Assembly (NCBI GenBank): GCA_038216465.1
Contig: JBBQQC010000003.1
Location: 105,426 to 169,425, forward strand
Direction: 5' to 3'
DNA length: 64,000 nucleotides
From: JACCZX01 sp038216465
GTDB taxonomy: Bacteria > Pseudomonadota > Gammaproteobacteria > Burkholderiales > Burkholderiaceae_F
Positions 16,324-25,098 of the stretch are shown one piece after another. Position numbers and translations under genes: made by a program. Each line of letters opens with the position of its first letter. Within the stretch, counting starts at the first letter, position 1. The notes beneath the pieces were generated by a model that had not been told where the DNA came from, did no database searches, and saw only the letters and a program-made list of their open reading frames with translations.

Positions 16324-16800
16324 TCAGCTTGCCGAAGGCGGGCGTGGGAGAGCGCGACCGGTTTCGAGCAGCGTCTTCAGATTCGAAAGAACCTTCGGCC
16401 AGCCGCCCGAGACGCCCGCGAGCATCTGCGGATCGCGCTCGAGGTCGTGATGGGCGACCGTCAAGCGAACGAGCCCGTCACCTTGCGGCTCGATGTCGAT
16501 GGCCACGCGCGAGTGCTTCGATTCGTCCTCGACTTCGTTCGGCCGAGCCCACGTGTAGACCAGGCGGCGCGGCGGGATGCTCTCGACGACCTTGCCGACG
16601 ATGTCAACGGTGCGCGTGCCGTCGAGGCGTTGATGCTCCCAGCGGGAACCGGGCTTCCAATCCGACACGTTGACGCGCGCGCAGTCCGCACCCGGACCGA
16701 TCCAGTACTCGCGCATCACGTCGGTGTCGACGAACGCCTGCCACACCTTTTCCGGCGTCGTCGCGATGTAGGTCACGTACATGAAGCTAGGTTTTTCCAT
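16324..16800 (-). CDS. SRPBCC/AHSA1-family protein
   Basis: 158 residues. The fold signature is the N-terminal YVTYIATTPEKVWQAFVDTDVMREYW, then GSRWEHQRLDG, then VVESIPPRRLVYTW and a C-terminal SGGWPKVLSNLKTLLETG helix. These are START-like hydrophobic-ligand cavities related to the Aha1 C-terminal domain. I start at the ATG at 16800, which has AAGG eight bases upstream. It overlaps the 3' end of the ArsR gene by 14 bases. Third gene of an SRPBCC-ArsR-SRPBCC operon. Confidence 0.85.
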   Translation of the reverse strand: MEKPSFMYVTYIATTPEKVWQAFVDTDVMREYWIGPGADCARVNVSDWKPGSRWEHQRLDGTRTVDIVGKVVESIPPRRLVYTWARPNEVEDESKHSRVAIDIEPQGDGLVRLTVAHHDLERDPQMLAGVSGGWPKVLSNLKTLLETGRALPRPPSAS

Positions 16801-17116
16801 TGTCATCACCTTCAAGTCTTTTCTTGAGGTCGCGCAGCGCACCGAGGCGGTTGCGCTCGAACTTTTCGATCCAGCGCGCGTAAATCGCGTGCAGCGGCAC
16901 CGGGTTCAGGTAGTGGAGCTTTTCTCGACCGTGCCAAACGATGGCGACGAGGTTCGCTTCCTCGAGCTGCTGCAAGTGCTGGGTCACGGCTTGGCGCGTC
17001 ATGTCCATGTGCTCACAGAGTGCCGTGAGCGTCTGGCCGCTCTCCTGGTGCAGCAGGTCAAGGAGACGCCTGCGCGTCGGATCGGCCAGAGCCTTGAAGA
17101 CTTTGTCGACGTCCAA
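16787..17116 (-). CDS. ArsR-family winged-helix repressor
   Basis: 109 residues. The N-terminal KVFKALADPTRRRLLDLLHQ and the recognition region MDMTRQAVTQHLQQLEEANLV are typical of ArsR/SmtB regulators. No metal-binding ELCVC motif is present, so it belongs to the metal-independent subgroup that travels with SRPBCC genes. It lies between two such genes, seven bases after the first. It probably represses its own operon from the inverted repeat at 17622-17641. Confidence 0.9.
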   Translation of the reverse strand: MDVDKVFKALADPTRRRLLDLLHQESGQTLTALCEHMDMTRQAVTQHLQQLEEANLVAIVWHGREKLHYLNPVPLHAIYARWIEKFERNRLGALRDLKKRLEGDDNGKT

Positions 17117-17123
17117 ATGCGCT

Positions 17124-17579
17124 TTAGTTCCAGTTGTCGATCTTGATGTCGTCAGGGTTGGGGGCGCCCTTCCCGGTTTCCACCAGCGACTTCAGGCTCA
17201 TCAGAAAAATGGCCCACTTGGTGCTGCAGTGGTGCATGAACTCCACCGGCTCCTTCCAGTCCTGGTGTTTGAACAGAAGGATGGAAAAGTCGCCTTCTTG
17301 TTTTAGATCCCAACTGATCTTTGTGCCAATCCATTCCGCGGGCCCGTCGATTACTTGCCATAGCACGCGCTTGGCGGGATGGAGCTCAAGAACCTTCATC
17401 TTGAAGCCGCCGATGTCGGAGCCGCCGGCGCTGAAGCGGAACGTGAGCGCTCCGCCGACTTCGCCTTCTCCCTGCGTGTTGTTCGTCCACCACGCGGCAA
17501 GGCCTTCACGCGTGGCCAATGCTTTGTAGACCTCATCCGAGGAAGACTTGATTCCGACTCTGTGCAGAATATCTGCCAT
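17124..17579 (-). CDS. SRPBCC/AHSA1-family protein (first gene of operon)
   Basis: 151 residues. The ATG at 17579 has GGAGA seven bases upstream. The sequence shows DILHRVGIKSSSDEVYKALATREGLAAWWT, then VLELHPAKRVLWQVIDGP and a C-terminal FLMSLKSLVETGKG helix. It is the same family as the gene at 16324 but clearly diverged. It is the promoter-proximal member of the SRPBCC-ArsR-SRPBCC operon. Ligand unknown. Confidence 0.87.
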   Translation of the reverse strand: MADILHRVGIKSSSDEVYKALATREGLAAWWTNNTQGEGEVGGALTFRFSAGGSDIGGFKMKVLELHPAKRVLWQVIDGPAEWIGTKISWDLKQEGDFSILLFKHQDWKEPVEFMHHCSTKWAIFLMSLKSLVETGKGAPNPDDIKIDNWN

Positions 17580-17616
17580 TTGCCAATCTCCATATGGGTT
17601 GTTCAAAACGTGGCGA

Positions 17617-17646
17617 ATGATATGCAAGTATTTGCTTGCATGTCAA
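17617..17646 (-). promoter_or_regulatory. Sigma-70 promoter with an ArsR-type operator in its spacer
   Basis: On the minus strand a perfect -35 box TTGACA (17646-17641) and a -10 box TATCAT (17622-17617) are 18 bases apart. The spacer is filled by the inverted repeat ATGCAAG-N6-CTTGCAT (17622-17641). Transcription would start about 35 bases before the SRPBCC gene at 17579. An ArsR dimer bound here would block RNA polymerase directly, which suggests simple autorepression. Confidence 0.7.
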
Positions 17647-17710
17647 GCGATCAAGGCGCGAAGCTGATCGGCGCAGAATGCGCGCGGGTAATTCGCCGGG
17701 AGCGCTATCG

Positions 17711-18838
17711 ATGGTTCGGCTGATCGTGGTTGTCGTCTCGCTCACACTCGCGTGCACTCCGGCGCGAGCGGTTGGCCCTGCCGTGCTGATCGCCAAGGAG
17801 ATCGTCAAGCAAATCATCTTCGACTTCGTGCAGGCGCGCATCGAAGACACGATCCGCGCGTCGTTCGGCCCCTGCAAGGCGGACCTCGCCGAAGACGCTG
17901 TGAAACAAAGTCGAACGCTGACTGGACTGCTGCGAGGCGGTGGCGGCGCAGGCATGCCCAACGTCGGTGCGCTGGGCAATGCCGGCAGCTTCGGCAGTTT
18001 GGGTAGCTTGAGGGCGGCGGGTGGTCAGGCGCGCACGATGCAGAACCTGCAGAACGTCCAGTCGACTGCGGATTCAGTCGCGGGCGCCGCCAACCTGATC
18101 GGAGCTGCAGGCGGTGGCGATGTTGCAGCGTCAGTCGGCCAGGTTGCAGGCACCGTGGCAGGCACTGCGGGTATGGCGGCCGGATTGGCCGGCAGCACTT
18201 CGAGCATCACGGGCGCCGCAGGAGCGGCTGGTGTACTCGGCGCCGTACCAAACATGGGAGGAATGGGTGCAATGAACGCGCTCGGTGCTCAAGGCCTCGG
18301 CCCGGATGCAACGGCGGCTCTGTCTCAGCTGATGCCGTCGGGCGCCGGCGTCCACGGTATGGGTGGCGCGGACATGCAGCAGGCGATGGCCATGATGCAG
18401 CAGATGATGAATGCCAAGCCGCTTGATGCTGCGGAGATCAATGAGCTGGCGCAGATTCTGGAAAGTTTCGGCAAGATCTCCGAAGCAATTCAGCCCGGTA
18501 GTGCCTGCAGCGCTGACGACTATCGGCGGCAGTTCATGCGCATCAGTGCAATGGGCGCGCAGCCCGGCGTAGGCCCGCAAGGTTCTGCGATGGTCGGCGG
18601 CGTTTTGCGAATGATGTACACCAGCTTCAAGGATATGCAGCGCACGACTGCCGAGGCGCAGCAGGTGTTCCAGCAGATGAGCGCAGACGATCGCGTGGAG
18701 TACGTCCAGACAACCCTGGCCGAGATGAAGGATCAGCCGCCCGAGGGCCGTCGCGCATTTCTCGCGATGATCGACTCGGGCATGCTCGGCATGCCCGACG
18801 ATATGAAAGTGATGTTCCGCAGACAGCTAGCGAGCTGA
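17711..18838 (+). CDS. Exported Gly/Ala/Met-rich hypothetical protein
   Basis: 375 residues. The ATG at 17711 has GGGAG nine bases upstream, followed by a signal peptide (VRLIVVVVSLTLACTPARA). Residues 80-225 are a low-complexity region rich in Gly, Ala, Ser and Met, with short repeats such as GAAGAAGVLGAVPNMGGMGAMNALG. A Met/Gln-rich segment (MQQAMAMMQQMMNAKP) and a predicted helical C-terminal domain from about residue 250 follow. Two Cys occur around CKAD and SACSADD. I recognise no family. It ends 21 bases before the NYN-domain gene. Confidence 0.7.
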   Translation: MVRLIVVVVSLTLACTPARAVGPAVLIAKEIVKQIIFDFVQARIEDTIRASFGPCKADLAEDAVKQSRTLTGLLRGGGGAGMPNVGALGNAGSFGSLGSLRAAGGQARTMQNLQNVQSTADSVAGAANLIGAAGGGDVAASVGQVAGTVAGTAGMAAGLAGSTSSITGAAGAAGVLGAVPNMGGMGAMNALGAQGLGPDATAALSQLMPSGAGVHGMGGADMQQAMAMMQQMMNAKPLDAAEINELAQILESFGKISEAIQPGSACSADDYRRQFMRISAMGAQPGVGPQGSAMVGGVLRMMYTSFKDMQRTTAEAQQVFQQMSADDRVEYVQTTLAEMKDQPPEGRRAFLAMIDSGMLGMPDDMKVMFRRQLAS

Positions 18839-18859
18839 CCAAGCAGAACTGCAAGCCTG

Positions 18860-19588
18860 ATGATGATGACTTACCTACTGGTGGATTTCGAGAACGTCCA
18901 GCCGCAGGTGGCCGATCTTGGCCTGCTGCGCGGCGACGACTTTCGCGTGCGGATCTTTCACGGCGTGCATCAGAACAAGTTCGATGTCACCATGTACAAG
19001 GCGCTGCAGCCGCTCGGCGACAAGGTCGAACTGGTGCAGAGTGATCGTCAGGGGCCGGACGTGCTGGACTTTCACATCTCGTTCTACCTGGGACGCCTTC
19101 TGCAGGAGCATACGAGCCAGAAAGCCTCGGCAGCACAACCGGCCCGTTTTTTCGTGATCTCGAAGGACCGTGGATTCGATTCGTTGATCGTGCACGTTCG
19201 ATCTCTCGGGTTCGAAGCGCACCGAGTGGCGACGATTCGCGCGGCACTCGGCACGCCCGCCGCGGCGGCAGCTACTGCGTTGCCGAAGAAGATTGCGGTG
19301 AAGAAAACGTCACCGACTAAGAAAGCTCCTGCGCCTAAGGTAGCGCGTAAGGCAGTCGCAACTGCTGCGAAGAAGAAAGTCGAAGGTCCAAAGCAGGTCG
19401 TGCTCGCGAGTCTGCAACGGATGGGCAAGAAGCTGCCGGGCAAACGCAAGGGACTGGAGCATCACATCGAGAGCCATCTCGGACGCAAGGTTGACCTCGA
19501 TGTGGTGCGCGCGCTGGTGACCGAGCTGGAACGCGACGGCGCGTTTCGCATCGTCGACAATAAGGTCGAATACTCGCTCCCCAAGTAG
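18860..19588 (+). CDS. NYN/PIN-like nuclease-fold protein with Lys/Ala linker
   Basis: 242 residues. The N-terminal 130 residues have the PIN/NYN pattern: TYLLVDFENVQPQ with the first acidic residue, GPDVLDFHISFYLGRLL with the second, and FFVISKDRGFDSLIVH with the third. The acidic triad fits a metal-dependent RNA nuclease. A strongly basic Lys/Ala/Pro linker (about 145-185), like histone H1 tails, follows. The C-terminal 60-residue helical domain ends ERDGAFRIVDNKVEYSLP. Three consecutive ATG codons make the exact start uncertain. Confidence 0.82.
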   Translation: MMMTYLLVDFENVQPQVADLGLLRGDDFRVRIFHGVHQNKFDVTMYKALQPLGDKVELVQSDRQGPDVLDFHISFYLGRLLQEHTSQKASAAQPARFFVISKDRGFDSLIVHVRSLGFEAHRVATIRAALGTPAAAAATALPKKIAVKKTSPTKKAPAPKVARKAVATAAKKKVEGPKQVVLASLQRMGKKLPGKRKGLEHHIESHLGRKVDLDVVRALVTELERDGAFRIVDNKVEYSLPK

Positions 19589-19740
19589 GGCACCGGCCGT
19601 GCTGCGCGTGACGGCGTAGAGAGCGAACCAATCGGTTTTAGGTGGGCAATTCCGCGCTTCAAACAGCCCGGATTGGACTTGCTGGATTACCAGCTCGTTT
19701 TTATCAATTTAAACCGGCACATCAGACGTAGCCTCGCGCA

Positions 19741-21531
19741 ATGCAAGACAATTCCGCGAGGCTGCGGTCGATACAAACGCGCGCGTCGGCGCTGACGGCC
19801 AACGCGTCCGGCCGCGCCGCCGGCGACATGCTGATCGAGCTGAACGCGCTTCAGCGCGAGCTGACCATGGTCGATTCGGCGCGCACCGAAGCCTATGTCA
19901 CGGCGGTGTTCTCGGTCGTCGCTGGTTTCAACGCGGTGGGGCGCGCGCACAAGATGGGCCCGTTGCTGGAGCGTGCGATCGGCATTTGCCGCCAGCTCCC
20001 CGACCGCCGCTTTCTGAGGCGAGCGCTTTCGCTGCACGGATATTTCACCGGCGACATCATCAACGCGCCTTTAGCGTTGGGAAGTCTGCAGGAAGCCGTC
20101 GAACTGGCGCGCGAAATGGTCGATCCGGTGGCCGAGGTGTCGACCGTGGTCAACCTCGGTGTGGTGTTGACCAATATCGGATGGGACGACAACGCGCAGC
20201 GCGCCTTTCAACTGGCGTGGGATGTCTACGAGCGCTGGCCGGAGGCATTCGAAGGGCCGGATGTCAGTGGAGCCCCGGCCGTGTTGATGGCTGCGGCCGC
20301 CGCTGCAAACACGGCGGCGATTTCTTCGCAATTAAATGACGTTGAACGAGGGTTGGAGTTCAGCGCGCGAGCGCGATCGCTGGCGCAAACTCAAAGCGCT
20401 ACCCCTCAGCACCGCACCGTTCAACTGCACTACGACAATATTCATTGCATTCTCTTGGCCAAGGCCGGACGTCTGAGAGAGGCCACCGCCGTCGCTGAAT
20501 CGATGTTCGCGACCGCCAAGGGTTCAGACAACGTGCGTTGGGAATATCTCGCCCTGCAGGCTGCGGGAACGGTGGAGGTGCGCCACGGCAAGGTCGATGA
20601 AGGATTGGAGCTGCTGAAAAAGGCGCATCGGCGCGCCGCGTCCATTTCGACCGGGATGGAAATACCGGCTCATCTGGCGCTGGCCGACGCCTACCGTTAC
20701 GTTGGTAAAGCAGAAGAGGCTCTGCAGGTGATGCGCGACGTGTCGGTGCTTCTGAAGAAGATGCAGCGTTTGCACTTCGACCGCGCTGATCCTCAGGCGA
20801 GTGAGCCGGATGACCGGGAGTGGGAGAACACCAGGCCGTTGGGATGGGAAGAAGCCATCACGGTGGACAGCAAGCTGGTCGCTCTCGAAAACCTGGCAGC
20901 TGCGGCGGAAGCGAAACAGGAGCCGAGCGGCGAGCACACGATCCGCGTCGGCGCTCTCGCGCGATTAGTTGCCAATAAGCTGCCCTGGGCAGTTGCCGTA
21001 ATGACCACGATCGAACGCGCTGCTCGACTGCACGATGTAGGCAAGGGCTCGGTTCCGGAAACATTGCTGCGCCAACGAGGTCCGCTCACGTGGCAGGAAA
21101 AAGAGTTCCTGCACTCACACGCAAAGTTCGGTGAAGAGCTGATCCGCGAGCAGCTCGGCCCTCAGCGCGGTGCCGTTTACGCCAACGTCGCACGCTCACA
21201 TCACGAACGTTTCGACGGCAACGGAACTCCCGACGGGCTGAGCGGGCCGGAAATCCCGCTCGAGGCGCGCATCGTGCATGCTGCCGACGCCTACGACTCG
21301 CTGACGCACGACCGGCCGTGGAGAAAGGCGCTGCCGCACGACGAAGTGCGAATCTATTTGTGCACCGAAAAGAGCGCGCAGTTCGACCCTGCGGTCGTCG
21401 ATGCGCTTCTGCAAACCGTCAAGGATCTACGCTCGCACGGTCGTAGCCTTGACGATCAGCTGGTCGAACTCGCCGAGCCGTCGGAGTTCGTCACGGCGCG
21501 CCGGGCGCTGGGCAAACTGCTGGTGAATTGA
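19741..21531 (+). CDS. TPR-HD-GYP-like protein with altered GYP motif
   Basis: 596 residues. About 340 N-terminal residues form TPR-like helical repeats. An HD-GYP-type domain follows (about 395-570): GEHTIRVGALARLVA, the HD pair in RLHDVGKGSVPE, FLHSHAKFGEELI, then SHHERFDGNGTPDGLSG and ADAYDSLTHDRPWRKAL. Canonical cyclic-di-GMP phosphodiesterases read GYP where this reads GTP. The metal-binding His and Asp residues look intact, so it may be active with altered specificity. No Shine-Dalgarno is evident before the ATG. Confidence 0.88.
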   Translation: MQDNSARLRSIQTRASALTANASGRAAGDMLIELNALQRELTMVDSARTEAYVTAVFSVVAGFNAVGRAHKMGPLLERAIGICRQLPDRRFLRRALSLHGYFTGDIINAPLALGSLQEAVELAREMVDPVAEVSTVVNLGVVLTNIGWDDNAQRAFQLAWDVYERWPEAFEGPDVSGAPAVLMAAAAAANTAAISSQLNDVERGLEFSARARSLAQTQSATPQHRTVQLHYDNIHCILLAKAGRLREATAVAESMFATAKGSDNVRWEYLALQAAGTVEVRHGKVDEGLELLKKAHRRAASISTGMEIPAHLALADAYRYVGKAEEALQVMRDVSVLLKKMQRLHFDRADPQASEPDDREWENTRPLGWEEAITVDSKLVALENLAAAAEAKQEPSGEHTIRVGALARLVANKLPWAVAVMTTIERAARLHDVGKGSVPETLLRQRGPLTWQEKEFLHSHAKFGEELIREQLGPQRGAVYANVARSHHERFDGNGTPDGLSGPEIPLEARIVHAADAYDSLTHDRPWRKALPHDEVRIYLCTEKSAQFDPAVVDALLQTVKDLRSHGRSLDDQLVELAEPSEFVTARRALGKLLVN

Positions 21532-21579
21532 CGTGCGCTAGCCGGCTCGGCAACTAAATTTGTCGGTGTGATGGGCCGC

Positions 21580-22644
21580 TTAGGCCGTGGTGGCGTTCAG
21601 CGTCGTCATGTCGATCACGAAGCGGTACTTGACGTCGCTCTTCAGCATGCGCTCGTAGGCAGTCTCGATCTCGTCCATGCGAATGAACTCAATGTCGGAG
21701 ACGATGCCGTGCTTGGCACAGAAGTCCAGCATCTCCTGAGTTTCGCGGATGCCGCCGATCAGAGAGCCGGCCAGGCGTCGCCGTTTCATGATCAGGTTGA
21801 ATACGCCGGGGGACGGGTGCGGGCTGGCTGGCGCGCCTACCAGGGTCATGGTGCCGTCGAGCTTCAGCAGCACCAGAAAAGCGTCCAGGTCGTGCGGCGC
21901 TGCCACTGAATTGACGATCAAGTCGAAGCTGCCGACATGCTTGGCCATTTCGTCGGCGTTCTTCGATACCACCACTTCCTTCGCGCCAAGGCGCAGCGCG
22001 TCCTCGCGCTTGTTGACAGACGTAGTGAAGAGGACCACGTGCGCGCCCATCGCTGCGGCAATCTTGACCCCCATGTGTCCCAGTCCACCCAGGCCCACGA
22101 TGCCCACCTTGTGCCCGGGTCCGACCTTCCACTGGCGCAATGGTGAATACATGGTGATGCCCGCGCACAGCAGCGGCGCTACGGCGGCCAGATCCGCTTC
22201 GGGATGCGTGATGCGAAGCACGAACGATTCACGCACCACGATGTGGTTCGAATAGCCACCGTAAGTGTTGGCGCCTGTGCCCTGCTCGGGACCGTTGTAG
22301 GTGCCAGTAAAGCCGTTGTCGCAATACTGCTCAAGGCTTTGCGCGCAAGGCGCGCAGTGTTGGCAACTGTCGACCAGGCAGCCGACGCCGACCAGATCGC
22401 CAACGCGAAACTTCGATACTTTATCGCCGACCTTTGTTATTCGACCGACGATTTCGTGGCCGGGCACCGACGGGTAGCGCGTGTTGTGCCATTCGTTGCG
22501 AGCCGTATGCAGATCGGAATGGCAAACGCCGCAGTAAAGAATGTCCAGCGCAACGTCCTGCGCGCCGGGTGAACGACGCTCGAAAGAAAATGGGGCGAGC
22601 GGCGTAGTGGGGGAGGTGGCGGCGTAGCCGTGTGCTTGAGGCAT
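21580..22644 (-). CDS. Zinc-dependent NAD(P)-alcohol dehydrogenase (cinnamyl-alcohol type)
   Basis: 354 residues of the medium-chain dehydrogenase family. Catalytic zinc ligands are in YCGVCHSDLHTARNEW and PGHEIVGRI. The structural zinc site is the Cys cluster CQHCAPCAQSLEQYC. The cofactor site is GIVGLGGLGHMGVKIAAAMG, where the Gly-rich motif followed by Ser/Thr-type residues suggests NADP(H). It resembles YahK/AdhC-like aldehyde reductases that interconvert aldehydes and primary alcohols. The length is normal, and it is convergent with the HD-GYP gene. Confidence 0.92.
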   Translation of the reverse strand: MPQAHGYAATSPTTPLAPFSFERRSPGAQDVALDILYCGVCHSDLHTARNEWHNTRYPSVPGHEIVGRITKVGDKVSKFRVGDLVGVGCLVDSCQHCAPCAQSLEQYCDNGFTGTYNGPEQGTGANTYGGYSNHIVVRESFVLRITHPEADLAAVAPLLCAGITMYSPLRQWKVGPGHKVGIVGLGGLGHMGVKIAAAMGAHVVLFTTSVNKREDALRLGAKEVVVSKNADEMAKHVGSFDLIVNSVAAPHDLDAFLVLLKLDGTMTLVGAPASPHPSPGVFNLIMKRRRLAGSLIGGIRETQEMLDFCAKHGIVSDIEFIRMDEIETAYERMLKSDVKYRFVIDMTTLNATTA

Positions 22645-22703
22645 GGGGAAACCGGTTGGCGAGGGGGACGAAGTCTATTCCTGTGGATGCGCCAGCCCGG
22701 GGC

Positions 22704-23789
22704 TCATTCGATCCCGAGAAACGCGCGCATGTGGCCAAGCTCTGCCTCGAGCTCGCGCTTGAAACGCGCATCGCGCGGTGCAGGCGGCGTGGCGTAGCCG
22801 ATGTTCGCGTGCAGCGTTCCGTCGCGCACCGAGAGATTGCCCCAGCCGATGACGCGGTCTTGCCACAGCAGCGGCAGCGCGTAGTAGCCAAACTGCCGCC
22901 TAGGCGCCGGCGTGTACGCCTCGAAACGGTACGCCCAGCCCCAGTAGACTTCGAAGCGACGGCGATCCCACACGACGGGGTCGAACGGAGCAAGGAAGCG
23001 GACCAACAAGGGCCGCTCATACGAGCCCGGCGTCTCGTCGTCAGGCCAGTACCAATCGACACCATCGATGCGTGCGTGTGCGAGCCGATGTCTGGCGCGT
23101 AGCAACGCGCTCTTCAACTCGCGGCGCCACTGCGGCACCGCGTAGCGCAGACGGCTCACAAGACCCGACAGGCTTAACGCCGGCAGTGGCGCGTAGTTGC
23201 GCACCACCACATCGACAAGCCGGTCGATACGCTCGCGACGTGCGGCCGCGTCGAGTGAAACGGGTGCGTGCTCGTGCGCCGCGTAGATGCGGATGCCGCC
23301 TTCACGCCGCGCGATACGCAGCAGACCCCGGTAATGCATTACGTCGAGCGCGTGAGTGGTGGCGTTGGACGATCCACCCCAATAATTTGTCACCGAGCCG
23401 TGCGCGAAGTGCGCATCCACCGCGCGCGGATGCACCGTGCCGCGCTCACGCACGAAGGCGAGCAGGGCTTCCGCTTGCGCCTTGCGCTTCGGTGACCAGC
23501 GCGATACGCCGGCACGCGGGTGCATCAGCGCCTGCACTTCGGCCGCCACGAAGCCATAGTTGACGAAGAAATCTTCCGCAATGTCGAGCGACGAATAGCG
23601 GCGCTCGAGGTCGCCTGCGCGATAGTTCTTCACGCGGTGTCGCAGCACGAGGTCCTGCGCCCGGGCCGGGGCGCGGATCGGGTCCGCCTGCACGAATCCA
23701 AACGTGTGAAGCGCTTTGTTTAGCGTGGTTGGCGCAAACAGGCTGCGGGCGACCGCATAACGGCGCAGATCGTCGAGTGTCACGGACAT
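22704..23789 (-). CDS. YcaQ-like winged-helix (HTH_42) DNA glycosylase-family protein
   Basis: 361 residues. It shows the N-terminal LRRYAVARSLFAPTTL and FGFVQADPIRAPARAQDLVLRHRV, the central RGTVHPRAVDAHFAHG...NYWGGSSNATTHALDVMHYRGLL, and the late FLAPFDPVVWDRRRFEVYWGW...FGYYALPLLW. These are the conserved blocks of the winged-helix AlkX/YcaQ family, whose E. coli and Streptomyces (AlkZ) members unhook DNA interstrand crosslinks. The length agrees. It stands alone between an alcohol dehydrogenase and a phosphoesterase. Confidence 0.85.
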   Translation of the reverse strand: MSVTLDDLRRYAVARSLFAPTTLNKALHTFGFVQADPIRAPARAQDLVLRHRVKNYRAGDLERRYSSLDIAEDFFVNYGFVAAEVQALMHPRAGVSRWSPKRKAQAEALLAFVRERGTVHPRAVDAHFAHGSVTNYWGGSSNATTHALDVMHYRGLLRIARREGGIRIYAAHEHAPVSLDAAARRERIDRLVDVVVRNYAPLPALSLSGLVSRLRYAVPQWRRELKSALLRARHRLAHARIDGVDWYWPDDETPGSYERPLLVRFLAPFDPVVWDRRRFEVYWGWAYRFEAYTPAPRRQFGYYALPLLWQDRVIGWGNLSVRDGTLHANIGYATPPAPRDARFKRELEAELGHMRAFLGIE

Positions 23790-23828
23790 TACTGATGATG
23801 CCGAACGGCGGCGCTACAGATTCGAAGG

Positions 23829-24971
23829 CTAACGCGTCGCCGGCACCAGACGAAGCCGTGTGATTTCGGATGGCGCACCGAAGCGTTTCGGCGGTCCCCA
23901 GTATCCGGTGCCGCGACTCGTATAGACCCACAGGCTTTGTAGGCGATGCAGCCCTGCCGTGAATGGCTGCTGCAGTCGAACGAAAAAATTCCACGGCCAG
24001 AATTGCCCGCCGTGTGTGTGACCGGACAGCTGCAACTGAAATCCGGCCCTCGCCGCTGCCGCCGCTGACTTCGGTTGATGCGCCAGCAGAATGCGCACGA
24101 CATGATCGGGCGCAGTCGCGATGGAGGCTGCGGGATCACTGCGATGCGATTCGTCGAAATGATGACCGCTGTGATCCGTGACGCCGGCGACTACCAGCGC
24201 GCCGTCGTTGTGGCGCAGGACCACGTGCTCGTTGAGCAGCACCTTGACGCCGAGCCGCCGCAGCTCGGCGACCCACGCGGTGACGCCGCTGTAATACTCA
24301 TGGTTACCGGTGACGAAGTACGTTCCGTGGCGTGACGTCAATCCACCCAGCGGCGCGACGTGCGTGCGCAGCTGCGCGACGCTGCCGTCGACCAGATCGC
24401 CGGTCACCGCAACCATGTCTGGCTGCAGGCGATTTACCGCGGAGACGATCGATTGCAGGTAGTCGCCTTTGATGGTCGGGCCGACATGGATGTCGCTAAT
24501 CTGCGCGATCGTGAAGCCGTGCAGCGCTGCCGGCAGATTGGCGATCGGAACATCGACCGCGACGACTTGCGCGGTACGCCGCGCATTGATCAGGCCCCAT
24601 ACGGTCATCAGTGTTGCTGCTGCCGGCACCGCAAGCGCGCTCCATGTGACGAACGTTGCGATGGAGATCGCGAGTCCGAGCTGCGCGCCTACCCAAATAG
24701 CGGCTAGTGCGACGTCGCGCAGCAGCGTCAGCACCAGCAGGCTCGATAAGAAGCCCATCGCGATGAAGGCGGCCACCATTGCGATGTCGTCGGTACGGGT
24801 CTGCCGGCGGCGCCGACTGCGCCAGCGATTCAGTCCAATCTGCAAACAAACTGCCGAACCGACGACCAGCAGTGCCACGCCGATCTGCCACCCCGGGAAC
24901 GATCCCAGCGCGGGAATCAGCCGCCAGGCGATGTAGGCGTGGACCAGAAGGGAGATGACGCTAAGCGGCAT
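23829..24971 (-). CDS. Membrane-anchored metallophosphoesterase
   Basis: 380 residues. Four hydrophobic segments occupy the first 140 residues. A calcineurin-like phosphoesterase domain follows with all metal-binding motifs: AQISDIHVGP (about 158), VTGDLVDG (about 190), FVTGNHEYYSG (about 220) and LSGHTHGGQFWPWN (about 320). The layout matches YaeI/YkuE-like phosphodiesterases, with the active domain probably periplasmic. Substrate unknown; phospholipid head groups have been shown for related enzymes. Confidence 0.9.
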   Translation of the reverse strand: MPLSVISLLVHAYIAWRLIPALGSFPGWQIGVALLVVGSAVCLQIGLNRWRSRRRRQTRTDDIAMVAAFIAMGFLSSLLVLTLLRDVALAAIWVGAQLGLAISIATFVTWSALAVPAAATLMTVWGLINARRTAQVVAVDVPIANLPAALHGFTIAQISDIHVGPTIKGDYLQSIVSAVNRLQPDMVAVTGDLVDGSVAQLRTHVAPLGGLTSRHGTYFVTGNHEYYSGVTAWVAELRRLGVKVLLNEHVVLRHNDGALVVAGVTDHSGHHFDESHRSDPAASIATAPDHVVRILLAHQPKSAAAAARAGFQLQLSGHTHGGQFWPWNFFVRLQQPFTAGLHRLQSLWVYTSRGTGYWGPPKRFGAPSEITRLRLVPATR

Positions 24972-25098
24972 GTTGTTGAAGAACCGCGGGGGAGACCGAG
25001 GTTATGTGGCGCCGCCGACCGATTCTTCAACGACGGCGGCGCGGCTTGGCCGTCGTCTGCCAAGATAGCGCGGCTCCGGTTTCGAGATCGCGCGACGG

